Assembly: GCA_027486335.1 (NCBI GenBank)
Contig: JAIXPK010000445.1
Coordinates: 1-35,457 of the forward strand
DNA length: 35,457 nt
Source: Verrucomicrobiaceae bacterium
GTDB lineage: Bacteria; Verrucomicrobiota; Verrucomicrobiia; Verrucomicrobiales; V1-33
Direction: 5' to 3'
The notes beneath the pieces are model-generated. The model was not told the origin of the DNA. It was given only the letters and a program-made list of their open reading frames with translations, and made no database searches. Position 1 is the first letter of the stretch; every line of letters starts with the position of its first letter. Below are positions 16,526-24,642 of the stretch, piece by piece. The position numbers were made by a program, and so were the translations under genes.

Positions 16526-17824
16526 TTATCTGACGGGCCAAAAAGCACCTTTCCAAGCCAGTCTGAGCTGATAGGGAAAGTCTGAGGAATCCTCAATGTA
16601 GGAACACATCGGTTGACCGTCCGGACCAACTGCCATGGAAAAAATGGCCGCCTGGATCCTGTCCCCACCTCTCGACACTGATGTCAGCTTCCATGCCGTC
16701 CCATCGAAACGGGCAAAATTCAACGATCCGCGGCCCATGCCAGCTGTTTTTGCATAAGCCACGATAGGTTGGCCGTCCGCCCCGAAAGCTAGCGAGGGGC
16801 GGCCGATAGGTGACCCGCTCACAGTCGTGGTATCCACTAATGATTTCTCCCACTCCCCACCGAAACGGCGGGCCAGTGTGAGTCCGTCTTCCCCCGGAAG
16901 TCCACTTTTAATATACGCAACAGCAGGAAGTCCGTCGGTCCCGAATGCCAGCGATGGCGCACTTCGGCAGCTTCCATCTATCGTCGAAATCACCCATTCC
17001 GATCCATTCAGGCTGGCAAGCTTCGCTCCGCCTGCTCCACAGTAGGCAATGGTCGGAAACCCTTGCGGACTAAATGCCAAACAAGCTCCGTAGCCCGAAG
17101 AATCGACCACGGAGATATCCCAGGAGCCGCTATTGAGTTTGGCATAGCGAATTCCAGCGCCAGGCAGCATGAACGCAATGGCAGGCTCACCGTCGGGACC
17201 AAAACTCAAAGCCGCTGGACCATCGGATAGTTCATTCGGATCATTGGCGGTAACCACGGTTGCTGAAACCCACGCACTTCCATTGAATCTCGCCAATTTC
17301 AGGCTCATGGTGCTGCGAAAGGTTCCTCCGACGAGGACAGTAGATCTCTTATTATAGCAAATCGCCGGCTTCCCATCATGATCAAAAGCCAAGGATACGC
17401 CATTGCCACATTCATCCGGGGGATCCCCGGCGGTATCTATGGTGGAAATGATCCATGAGCTTCCGGTAAAACGGGCAAACTTCAGGGCGGTTCGCCCTGA
17501 GGCATAAGCTGAGTATGCAATCGCCGGAAATCCATCCGCCCCAAAAGCCAAGGATGAATAGAAACCCGAACTGGTGTCCACAGTTCGCAGATTCCACGCC
17601 AAATTGATCGAATTGGAATTCGCCAGCATTGCACTGAGTGCCTGATTCTGAGCTTTCAATTGCCCGAGCTGGGCCTGCTGAGCGTCGATCTTATCCCAGA
17701 TTTGCTGAAGAGACTTCTGCGTCGGCCCCGGAGGCCCGGGATTCGCCAAAGGGCCCTGGGCTTGGACGGTGGTGCTGCTGAAGGTGAGCAGGGCAAGGGC
17801 AGTGAGCAGGATGGGAGTTTTCAC
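16526..17824 (-). CDS. Secreted seven-repeat propeller protein, paralogue B
   Basis: 432 aa from GTG 17824, signal peptide ending 'TVQAQ', then the same Pro/Gly segment and coiled coil as paralogue A. Seven repeats are seen, for example 'SLAFGADGFPAIAYS', 'SLAFDHDGKPAICYN', 'SLAFGTDGLPAVAYI' and 'SMAVGPDGQPMCSYI'. The protein ends 'LAWKGAFWPVR', against 'LGWKGSFWSVR' in A. N-terminus and C-terminus are nearly the same as in A, whereas the loops between repeat cores differ strongly. The family is unknown to me beyond the BNR/propeller resemblance. It follows the 2169-aa gene by 128 bp on the same strand. Confidence 0.85.
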   Translation of the reverse strand: MKTPILLTALALLTFSSTTVQAQGPLANPGPPGPTQKSLQQIWDKIDAQQAQLGQLKAQNQALSAMLANSNSINLAWNLRTVDTSSGFYSSLAFGADGFPAIAYSAYASGRTALKFARFTGSSWIISTIDTAGDPPDECGNGVSLAFDHDGKPAICYNKRSTVLVGGTFRSTMSLKLARFNGSAWVSATVVTANDPNELSDGPAALSFGPDGEPAIAFMLPGAGIRYAKLNSGSWDISVVDSSGYGACLAFSPQGFPTIAYCGAGGAKLASLNGSEWVISTIDGSCRSAPSLAFGTDGLPAVAYIKSGLPGEDGLTLARRFGGEWEKSLVDTTTVSGSPIGRPSLAFGADGQPIVAYAKTAGMGRGSLNFARFDGTAWKLTSVSRGGDRIQAAIFSMAVGPDGQPMCSYIEDSSDFPYQLRLAWKGAFWPVR

Positions 17825-17952
17825 GGGGAAGGTGTTTGGTGTGATGGGGCGGGATTGGAACTGGTTTTGGAAGGGACTTAATGGGCTAGGAGAACGGGAG
17901 GGACCAGAGAGTGGAAGAGCGCTTTACGGCCCTTTCGTCCCCATGGAACAGC

Positions 17953-20900
17953 TTACGGGCCGGTGTTCGTGACCTTGAGGCGGAGGAAGCCGCGTTCGCG
18001 ACCGGTGGTGTCGAGCTTGAAGGTGTGGACGGTGCCGGCACCCTTGTCAGGGAGGGCGGACCAGCTGCCGGCACTCATGTCGGGGCTCCATTCGGCTCCG
18101 TAGGTGATGCCCATGTGGGAGTCGGGTTCTGTGAATTCGAGGAGGATGAGACTACCGTCGACGATGTGCTGCGGGAGGGCGGCGGCGTCGGGTTTGAGCG
18201 GGTTGAGGCCGAAGGCGAATTCGGTGAGATTGGCGACGCCATCGTTGTCGGGGTCGGCGCTGTCGGCGGCGTCTTCGGTGCTTTCGAGGGAGCCGAAGTG
18301 AACGTTCCGCCACATCTGGAGACGGCTGTAGGTGGTGAAGGTGCGGTCGCCGCCGAGGGCGAAGGAGATGCCGCCGTGGACAGCCTTCACCTGATAGTGA
18401 TAGGTGGTGCCCGGCAGGAGGCCGGTGATTGCGGCTTCGGCGAAGGTGCGGACGGTGCCGTTCATGGTGGCGGGCGAGGCCGTCACGGTGGTGCCGTAGG
18501 TGTTGGTTAGGCCGTAATCGAAGGTGACATCCACCGACTGGCCATGGGGATTGACGGTGCCGAGGAGATAGGCTTCCGTGGCGCTCAACGGGATGGCCGC
18601 GTCCGTGGTGGCGGCAGGGAGGAGGGACATGGCGACGATGGCGAGGCTGTGCTGGCAGGCGGCTCCGCTGAAAAGACCCTGCCAGCGGTCGCCGGGATCG
18701 AGGGCGGTGGCGTCCACGGGTTTCTGGGTGGACTGGGTGTGGACGTCGATGTTGTTATTGCCGAGGCGGCCTTCATTGCCCAGGCCCCAGGCGTAGAGCT
18801 TGCCGTCGCTGCGCTGGGCGAGGTTGTGTTCATCTCCCGCCACGACGCTGCCGAGGCTCTGACCGCCGAGCCAGGAGGTTTTCACTTCGGTGGGCGTGTG
18901 GCTGTTGAGAAAGTTCCCGGTGCCGAGCTGGCCGAAGCTGTTGGAGCCCCATGCGACGAGTTTTCCGTCGGTGCGCATGGCGAGACTGTGCATGGTGCCG
19001 CCGCCGTAAATGGCGGTGGCGGTCAGGTCTGGAACGAGGACGGGATATTTTGAATCGTCCGTGGTGCCATTGCCCAGTTGGCCTTCGGTATTGCGGCCCC
19101 ATGTGAAGACCTTGCCTCCGCTAGTGAGGGCCATGCTGTGCGAGCGACCGGCGGCTACCGCGACGAATTTTTCACCGGCGGGGAGATCGGAGAGATCTAC
19201 CGCCACGGGCGATTTGTAGTTGCCAGTGTCGCCATTGCCCAGTTGCCCGGAATCCCCGAGGCCCCACGCGGCCACGAAGCCGTCACCGCAGACGGCGAGG
19301 CTGTGGTATTCCCCGGCGGAGATGCCGATGACGCGGCGGCCGGAGAGAGCACCCGCGGCCGACGCTGGCAGGTTTTCGTCAAACCCCGAACTGCCGTTGC
19401 CTACCTGACCGTACTGGTTGTCGCCCCATGCATAGACCTTACCGTCCGAGAACAGGGAGAGTGTGTGCGAACCCCCGGCGGAGATGGCGACCGGGTGGAT
19501 ACCGCCCGGGAGGAATGCCTGTTCCACGGCGGTGGGTACGTTGCTGGAGGTGGCGATCGGGTCGCCATTGCCGAGTTGGCCCTCGCGATTGTCGCCCCAT
19601 GTGGCGATGGTGCCGTCGACGCAGAGGGCGACGCTGTGGTGGGTGCCGCCTGAGAGACTGACGATGGTTTTTCCTGCGAGGAGGCCGTAGGTGAAGACAT
19701 CGCCGGGGATGCCCTGGTTCGTGGAATTCGTGTTGCCGAGCTGGCCCAGATTGTTCCAGCCCCATGAGAGTGCCCGCGTGTTCCGCCAGAGGAGGACGAG
19801 GTCATTCCCGGTGCCGCCGAAGTAGTGGGCGACATACGGATAGGTGACGGTGCCGAAGGTCAGGTCGACGGGCTGGCCATGGGCGAGATTGGAGAAAGTG
19901 CCGGTGATGGGTGTGCTGCCGGTATTGTTCACGACCATGAGCGTGGTGCCGGGATCGAGGTGGCGGGCGAGTGAGAAGGAGACTTGGCGGCCCGATGCGG
20001 TGTAACTGGTTACGGTGGGCGCGTTGTCCGAGCCGTCGGCCTTGTAGTCGACGTGGAGATTGGTGAGAGTGGTGAAAGGGATGTCTGTTCCATCGACGCG
20101 GCCGCCGGGGTTTTCGGCGGAGGCGCGGAAGACGTAGGCGGTGCCTGGGGCAAGCCCGGTGACGCGGAGGGTGAAGGTGGCGGTGCCGGTGATGGTGGCT
20201 GGTGAGGCGATGCGCAGGGGTTGGGTGTAGGCGGTGGTGGTGTCCAGTTTGAAGGCCGGGATAGCAGTCAGGGTGCTGGTGTCGACGGTGCCGGTGAGGA
20301 GGGCGGTGGTGCCGGTGATTTCGCTGACACTCACGGAGGTTACGATGGGTAGCGAGTGAATGTAGGCGACCTTGGATTCCATGATGCCGGTGGAGCCGCT
20401 GAGGTAGCCGCTGGCAGTGCGGGCTCTGACGCGGATTTGGCCGGAGAGCGGCAGGGTAGGGGAGATGCTGGTCAGGCTCCAGTCGCCGGCGAGGGGATCG
20501 ACGCGCGTGCCGTTTCCGATGGGGGTGAAGGTGGTGCCGAGGAAGGTTGCCTGTTCGAAGGTGACGGAGAGGACCTCGGGTGCGGAGCCACCGCGGGACC
20601 AGAAGAGTTCTGTGGCGCTGCGTTTTTCGAGTGTCTGATAGGCTGTTTCGTTGTTGAGGAGTGCGAAGCCTGAGCGGGCGGCGGCGCCGCCATTGATGGC
20701 GGTGAAGGTTCCGGCGAGTTGTGCTTTGCCGTCTGCCTGGAGGGCGATGCTGCGCACGTCGCCGCCGGTGACGTTGGGATTGAATCCATCGAGCGCGCCG
20801 GTGGAGTCGAGCCGAGCGACCTTGCTGCGGGGCGTGCCGGCCACGGAGGTGAATGATCCGCCGATCAGCAGCTTCTGATTGGCCTGGAGGGCGAGGGCAA

Positions 20901-23900
20901 TGACCTCGTTGTTGGGGTTAGGATCGAAAGTCGGATCCAGCGAGCCATCCGAGTTCAAACGTGCCAGATAGTTGCGGCTGATGCCATTGATTCGCCTGAA
21001 GCCTCCGGCTACCAGAGCCCGGCCATCGCGCTGGCTCACGACGGACGAGACCACACTGTCGAGCGCTGGCGAGAAGGAGGGATCCACCTGACCGGAAGTG
21101 CGGTTCAGTCGTGCGAGGAAAGCCCGGCTTGGGAAGGACACCTGGAAGAAGTCTCCCCCGACGAGCAAATTGCCATCCGGCTGCAGTGCCATGCTGTAAA
21201 TGGTTCCGAACACATTTGGGTTGAAAGCAATGTCGAGTGTTCCGGCAGGCGTGATCCTAGCGATGCCGCTGCGGGTTGCTCCCATGAAGCTGGATGTGCC
21301 ATTGAAATCGCCGCCCACGAGGACCGCGCCATCTGGCTGTACGGCGAGGCAGAGGACGAAGGCGATGACTCCGGGGTCGCCGAAGGAGGTATCGACGGTG
21401 CCATCGGGGAGAAGACGTGCGAGACGGCTGCGGGGGAAGACTGGGCCGGTGCCGCGAGGCTGCAGCGTGGTGAAGTTGCCGCCGATCATGATTTTGCCGT
21501 CTGCGAGCAAGGCGGCGCAGCTAATCGGGCCATTGGCACCGGGGTTGAAGCCGAGGCCTCCTTCGAGCGAGCCATTGGCGAGGAGCCTAGCCATGCGCCC
21601 CTGGGCGGTGCCGTGGACTGAGGTGAAGTCGCCGAAGAGGATGGTCCTCCCGTCCGGTTGGATGAGTGATCCATAGAGCGCGCCGCCGGTGACGGGGACC
21701 GTGAGCGGCTCTGCGAGCCCGCCGACGGCGGGGTCTGGGAGGGTGGTGAAGGTGAGGTTGCCCCAGCTTCCGTCGCCGGAGGCGTTGGTGGCGCGGACGG
21801 CGAACGTGTATTGTGTGCCGGGCAATAAGCCGGTGACGGTGGCGGATACGGGAGTGGTGGCGGTGCCTGTAACGGATGCTGGAGCGGGTGTGGCGTTGAG
21901 ACCCTCGACGCCGGGGGAGAAGTAGCGGAACCAGACATCGGCGGCGGCGCCGTTGGCGCGCACGGTGCCGTTGAGGACGGCGCTGGTGGAGGTGATGGAA
22001 GTGGCGGCGAGGGTGGTCAGGGTGGGGGCTGCGGGGGCGGTGGTGAAGGTCAGGAAACTGTCCAGCGTTGCTGGGCCGACACCATTTGAGGCCCTGCCAC
22101 GAAAGCGATAGGCGCGTCCTGGGAGCAAGCCGGTCAAGGTATGGGTCGGGAATACCGGGGCGCTTCCGGAGAAGGTGCCTGGGATGGATACTGTGGTGAG
22201 GGCTCCTGAGGGATGTTCGCCCCACTCGTACTGGACGGTGGTCGGACTGTGGTTTGGAAATGCCCGGCAATTCAGCGTGGCGGACGTTGCGGTGATCGCG
22301 GTGGCGGGACGCGTCGAAATTTGTGGGATGGAGGGCTGAAAGTAGAACGTGTAGGCGGCTCCGGCACGCGTGGCGGAGTTGTCCATGGCATTGCCATCGA
22401 CAGTGTTTGCATTGCTGGCCTCGACCTCGGCGCCGACGATGACATAGGAGTCCGAAATGGCGATGGAGGTGCCGAACCTGTCGGAAGAGTCGGTGTTGCC
22501 GGCTTTTAGGTAGGCCTGCTGAGCCCATGTTGCGCCATTGCGGGCGAACAGATAGGCTGCTCCGGAGTTCAGGGCTCCCTCGTTCATTTGATTTCCGGCC
22601 ACACCAGTGGCGGCGCTGTCTTCCCAGCCAGCGGCGACCGCGAGAAACTGACCGGCGAGCGCGACGTCCATACCAAACAGGTCGCCGGCACCGGTGTTGC
22701 TGGCTTTGAGGTAGGCCTGCTGGCTCCATGAGCCTGCTCCGTTTCGCTCGAAGACATAGGCGGCTCCGGAATTTGCTGCGGCATCATCGGGCACACTGTT
22801 GACCCCTGAGCCGCTGCCATCCTCCCATGGGGATCCTGCAACCATAGTGTTGCCGATGATGTCCACTTTAGCGCCGAACTGATCGGAGGGGCCGACGTTT
22901 CCGGCTTTGATGTAGGCCTCGTGCTGCCAGCTTCCTCCGGTGAGTCTGAAGACGTGGACGGCGCCGGATTTCGGAGCATCCAGATTGTGCGGCGGGTTGA
23001 TTCCGGGGATTCCGCCGGCATCGCCTGGGGAACCTACGGCGAGGGCGGCTTCGGAAAGCGCGACATCACGGCCGAACAAGTTGCCTTCATTGGTGGATTC
23101 GGGAAGCAGGTAGGCCTGCTGGGACCAGCTAGTGCCGGTGCGGAGGAACACGTAGGCTGCACCGAAGCCGCCTGCGCTGTCCACATTATAGCCATTGGGT
23201 GCGCCGACGGCCATGCTGTTGCCATTGAGCTTTACAGACGATCCGAAATGCGTGTGTGCTCCGGGATTGGCGGGTTTGAGGTAGGCCTGCTGAGTCCAGA
23301 CTCCGGCTGTGCGGGTGAAGACATAGACTGCGCCTGCCTGTTGAGAACTATTGTTCGATTCGCCGCCGGTGCCATTGCCATCCTCTCCCCTTGCTCCGAC
23401 CGCGATGGTGTCTCCATCGATGCTCACAGATACCCCGAACTGGTCACCTGCGTTGGTGTTGCTGGCCTTGAGATAGGCCTGCTCTGTCCACCCTGAGCCG
23501 GTGCGGACAAAAACGTAGGCTGCGCCGGCCTCGGTGGCTGAATTGTTGGAGGAGAGGGAATTCGCTGAGGGACCGGTCGTGGAGCTTCCCTCGTGGAATG
23601 CTCCGACCACCACGGTATTGCCTGAGACAGCCACGGCGTTTCCGAAGTTATCGTCGATTCCGGCATTGGAGGCCTTCAGGTATGCCTGCTGTGCGAGGGG
23701 ATCGATGGTGATGGGATAGCGTGCGGAGCGTTCATCGACGAGCAGGCGGAAGGTGTCTGCTGGGGAATCTGCTGCTGCGAAGTGGGAGGGGAGGATTTTG
23801 CCATCGGCGTCCCAGACCTTGAGGCCGCTGTAGGTGACGATGGTGGTGCCGGAGGCATTGAGGAAGCGGACGGTTTGGGCGTCTGGGGAGATGGCTGGGA

Positions 23901-24462
23901 GGAGGCCACCGCGGACGGTCAGAGTGAAAGAGAGATCGTATGAAGCTGTCTGATCGGACGGATCATTTGCGGGAGGCCGTTGGGCCACGGTGAAGCCGTG
24001 TTCGAGGCCGCGGGTATCATTCTGGTACCATTCGGTGAGGTGGTCGTTCCATTGATAGGTGAGGTGCTGGCCATTGGCGTGGGTTGCGGGGGTGCCGGAG
24101 ATGGCTTGTTCTGCTCCTTGGAAGCCGTAGTTTGAGAGGGTGAGGCCCCATTGCCATGTGTTGCCTGCGGGTGCGGTTGGGCGGGCGAGGAAGCCGGCGT
24201 GGTCCCATGTGATGTGCCATCCGAGGGCTGGATTCGGAGCAGTGTACCCGGTTTCGGTGGTTCTGATTTCCTGCTGCTTGGCCTGATGTGCGGCGCGGAT
24301 GCCTGACCAGTCTGATTTTGCCAGCCCTGAGGGAACCTCGTCTGGAGTGAGGGCGCGAGCTGCGTTCGGGAGGAGCAGTGCGGTGAGGAGGCAGAGGGAT
24401 CGGGCGACCATGAAGGGCAGGTGTGGCGGCCTTGGGTGGCGGGGGAGGAAGGGTTGTTTCAT
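17953..24462 (-). CDS. Giant secreted protein with three seven-repeat propeller regions and FN3 domains
   Basis: 2169 aa from ATG 24462; ATG 24411 (residue 18) is just as likely, since it places the signal peptide 'SLCLLTALLLPNAARA' at the very start. Order of domains: an N-terminal beta-rich region (about 40-250); seven FG-GAP/integrin-alpha-like units ('QAYLKASNxxxxDxFG...VGA', about 254-707); two FN3-like domains (about 710-900); seven delta-60 units ('LQPDGNLLVGGDF', about 920-1270); linker with FN3-like sequence ('GTVDTSTLTAIPAF'); seven RCC1 units ('WGDNxxGQLGNG', about 1559-1945); another FN3; and a C-terminus with 'DPDNDGVANLTEFAFGLNP'. No catalytic motif found. A surface scaffold or ligand-binding role is inferred. 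It heads the minus-strand cluster and is divergent from the kinase gene at 24643. Confidence 0.87.
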   Translation of the reverse strand: MKQPFLPRHPRPPHLPFMVARSLCLLTALLLPNAARALTPDEVPSGLAKSDWSGIRAAHQAKQQEIRTTETGYTAPNPALGWHITWDHAGFLARPTAPAGNTWQWGLTLSNYGFQGAEQAISGTPATHANGQHLTYQWNDHLTEWYQNDTRGLEHGFTVAQRPPANDPSDQTASYDLSFTLTVRGGLLPAISPDAQTVRFLNASGTTIVTYSGLKVWDADGKILPSHFAAADSPADTFRLLVDERSARYPITIDPLAQQAYLKASNAGIDDNFGNAVAVSGNTVVVGAFHEGSSTTGPSANSLSSNNSATEAGAAYVFVRTGSGWTEQAYLKASNTNAGDQFGVSVSIDGDTIAVGARGEDGNGTGGESNNSSQQAGAVYVFTRTAGVWTQQAYLKPANPGAHTHFGSSVKLNGNSMAVGAPNGYNVDSAGGFGAAYVFLRTGTSWSQQAYLLPESTNEGNLFGRDVALSEAALAVGSPGDAGGIPGINPPHNLDAPKSGAVHVFRLTGGSWQHEAYIKAGNVGPSDQFGAKVDIIGNTMVAGSPWEDGSGSGVNSVPDDAAANSGAAYVFERNGAGSWSQQAYLKASNTGAGDLFGMDVALAGQFLAVAAGWEDSAATGVAGNQMNEGALNSGAAYLFARNGATWAQQAYLKAGNTDSSDRFGTSIAISDSYVIVGAEVEASNANTVDGNAMDNSATRAGAAYTFYFQPSIPQISTRPATAITATSATLNCRAFPNHSPTTVQYEWGEHPSGALTTVSIPGTFSGSAPVFPTHTLTGLLPGRAYRFRGRASNGVGPATLDSFLTFTTAPAAPTLTTLAATSITSTSAVLNGTVRANGAAADVWFRYFSPGVEGLNATPAPASVTGTATTPVSATVTGLLPGTQYTFAVRATNASGDGSWGNLTFTTLPDPAVGGLAEPLTVPVTGGALYGSLIQPDGRTILFGDFTSVHGTAQGRMARLLANGSLEGGLGFNPGANGPISCAALLADGKIMIGGNFTTLQPRGTGPVFPRSRLARLLPDGTVDTSFGDPGVIAFVLCLAVQPDGAVLVGGDFNGTSSFMGATRSGIARITPAGTLDIAFNPNVFGTIYSMALQPDGNLLVGGDFFQVSFPSRAFLARLNRTSGQVDPSFSPALDSVVSSVVSQRDGRALVAGGFRRINGISRNYLARLNSDGSLDPTFDPNPNNEVIALALQANQKLLIGGSFTSVAGTPRSKVARLDSTGALDGFNPNVTGGDVRSIALQADGKAQLAGTFTAINGGAAARSGFALLNNETAYQTLEKRSATELFWSRGGSAPEVLSVTFEQATFLGTTFTPIGNGTRVDPLAGDWSLTSISPTLPLSGQIRVRARTASGYLSGSTGIMESKVAYIHSLPIVTSVSVSEITGTTALLTGTVDTSTLTAIPAFKLDTTTAYTQPLRIASPATITGTATFTLRVTGLAPGTAYVFRASAENPGGRVDGTDIPFTTLTNLHVDYKADGSDNAPTVTSYTASGRQVSFSLARHLDPGTTLMVVNNTGSTPITGTFSNLAHGQPVDLTFGTVTYPYVAHYFGGTGNDLVLLWRNTRALSWGWNNLGQLGNTNSTNQGIPGDVFTYGLLAGKTIVSLSGGTHHSVALCVDGTIATWGDNREGQLGNGDPIATSSNVPTAVEQAFLPGGIHPVAISAGGSHTLSLFSDGKVYAWGDNQYGQVGNGSSGFDENLPASAAGALSGRRVIGISAGEYHSLAVCGDGFVAAWGLGDSGQLGNGDTGNYKSPVAVDLSDLPAGEKFVAVAAGRSHSMALTSGGKVFTWGRNTEGQLGNGTTDDSKYPVLVPDLTATAIYGGGTMHSLAMRTDGKLVAWGSNSFGQLGTGNFLNSHTPTEVKTSWLGGQSLGSVVAGDEHNLAQRSDGKLYAWGLGNEGRLGNNNIDVHTQSTQKPVDATALDPGDRWQGLFSGAACQHSLAIVAMSLLPAATTDAAIPLSATEAYLLGTVNPHGQSVDVTFDYGLTNTYGTTVTASPATMNGTVRTFAEAAITGLLPGTTYHYQVKAVHGGISFALGGDRTFTTYSRLQMWRNVHFGSLESTEDAADSADPDNDGVANLTEFAFGLNPLKPDAAALPQHIVDGSLILLEFTEPDSHMGITYGAEWSPDMSAGSWSALPDKGAGTVHTFKLDTTGRERGFLRLKVTNTGP

Positions 24463-24505
24463 GGCGGTTCCAGGGAATGGTGCTCTGGTGGGTTCCTGAG
24501 GAATC

Positions 24506-24590
24506 CGCGGGTGGAAATGACAGGGGCGGCGAATCTTTTTTGGCTTTCAGTGGAATTTCCGTTCAGCCTGTCATTTTCGCGGGTGGAAAT
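24506..24590. promoter_or_regulatory. Paired repeats in the divergent promoter region
   Basis: Between the divergent starts at 24462 and 24643 a 13-bp sequence cgcgggtggaaat occurs twice as a direct repeat (24506-24518 and 24578-24590). Overlapping it, aaatgacagg (24515-24524) and cctgtcattt (24567-24576) form a perfect 10-bp inverted repeat around 42 bp. Two separate symmetries at one divergent promoter suggest a looping or double operator. The regulator is unknown; the sigma factor or kinase pathway nearby is a guess. Confidence 0.55.
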
Positions 24591-24642
24591 CTCAGTATGG
24601 AGTGGGGAGCCGCGGGCTATTTCCGGCTGCCCGAATTTCACG

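Noticed and set aside
14795..17824. Paralogues A and B as true sialidases
   Set aside because: The repeats resemble BNR-type propellers, but no Asp-box set with catalytic Arg triad or Tyr/Glu pair could be identified.
21587..22729. 380-codon minus-strand frame inside the 2169-aa gene
   Set aside because: Same strand, other frame; Arg/His-rich low-complexity product, whereas the main frame shows FG-GAP and delta-60 repeats.
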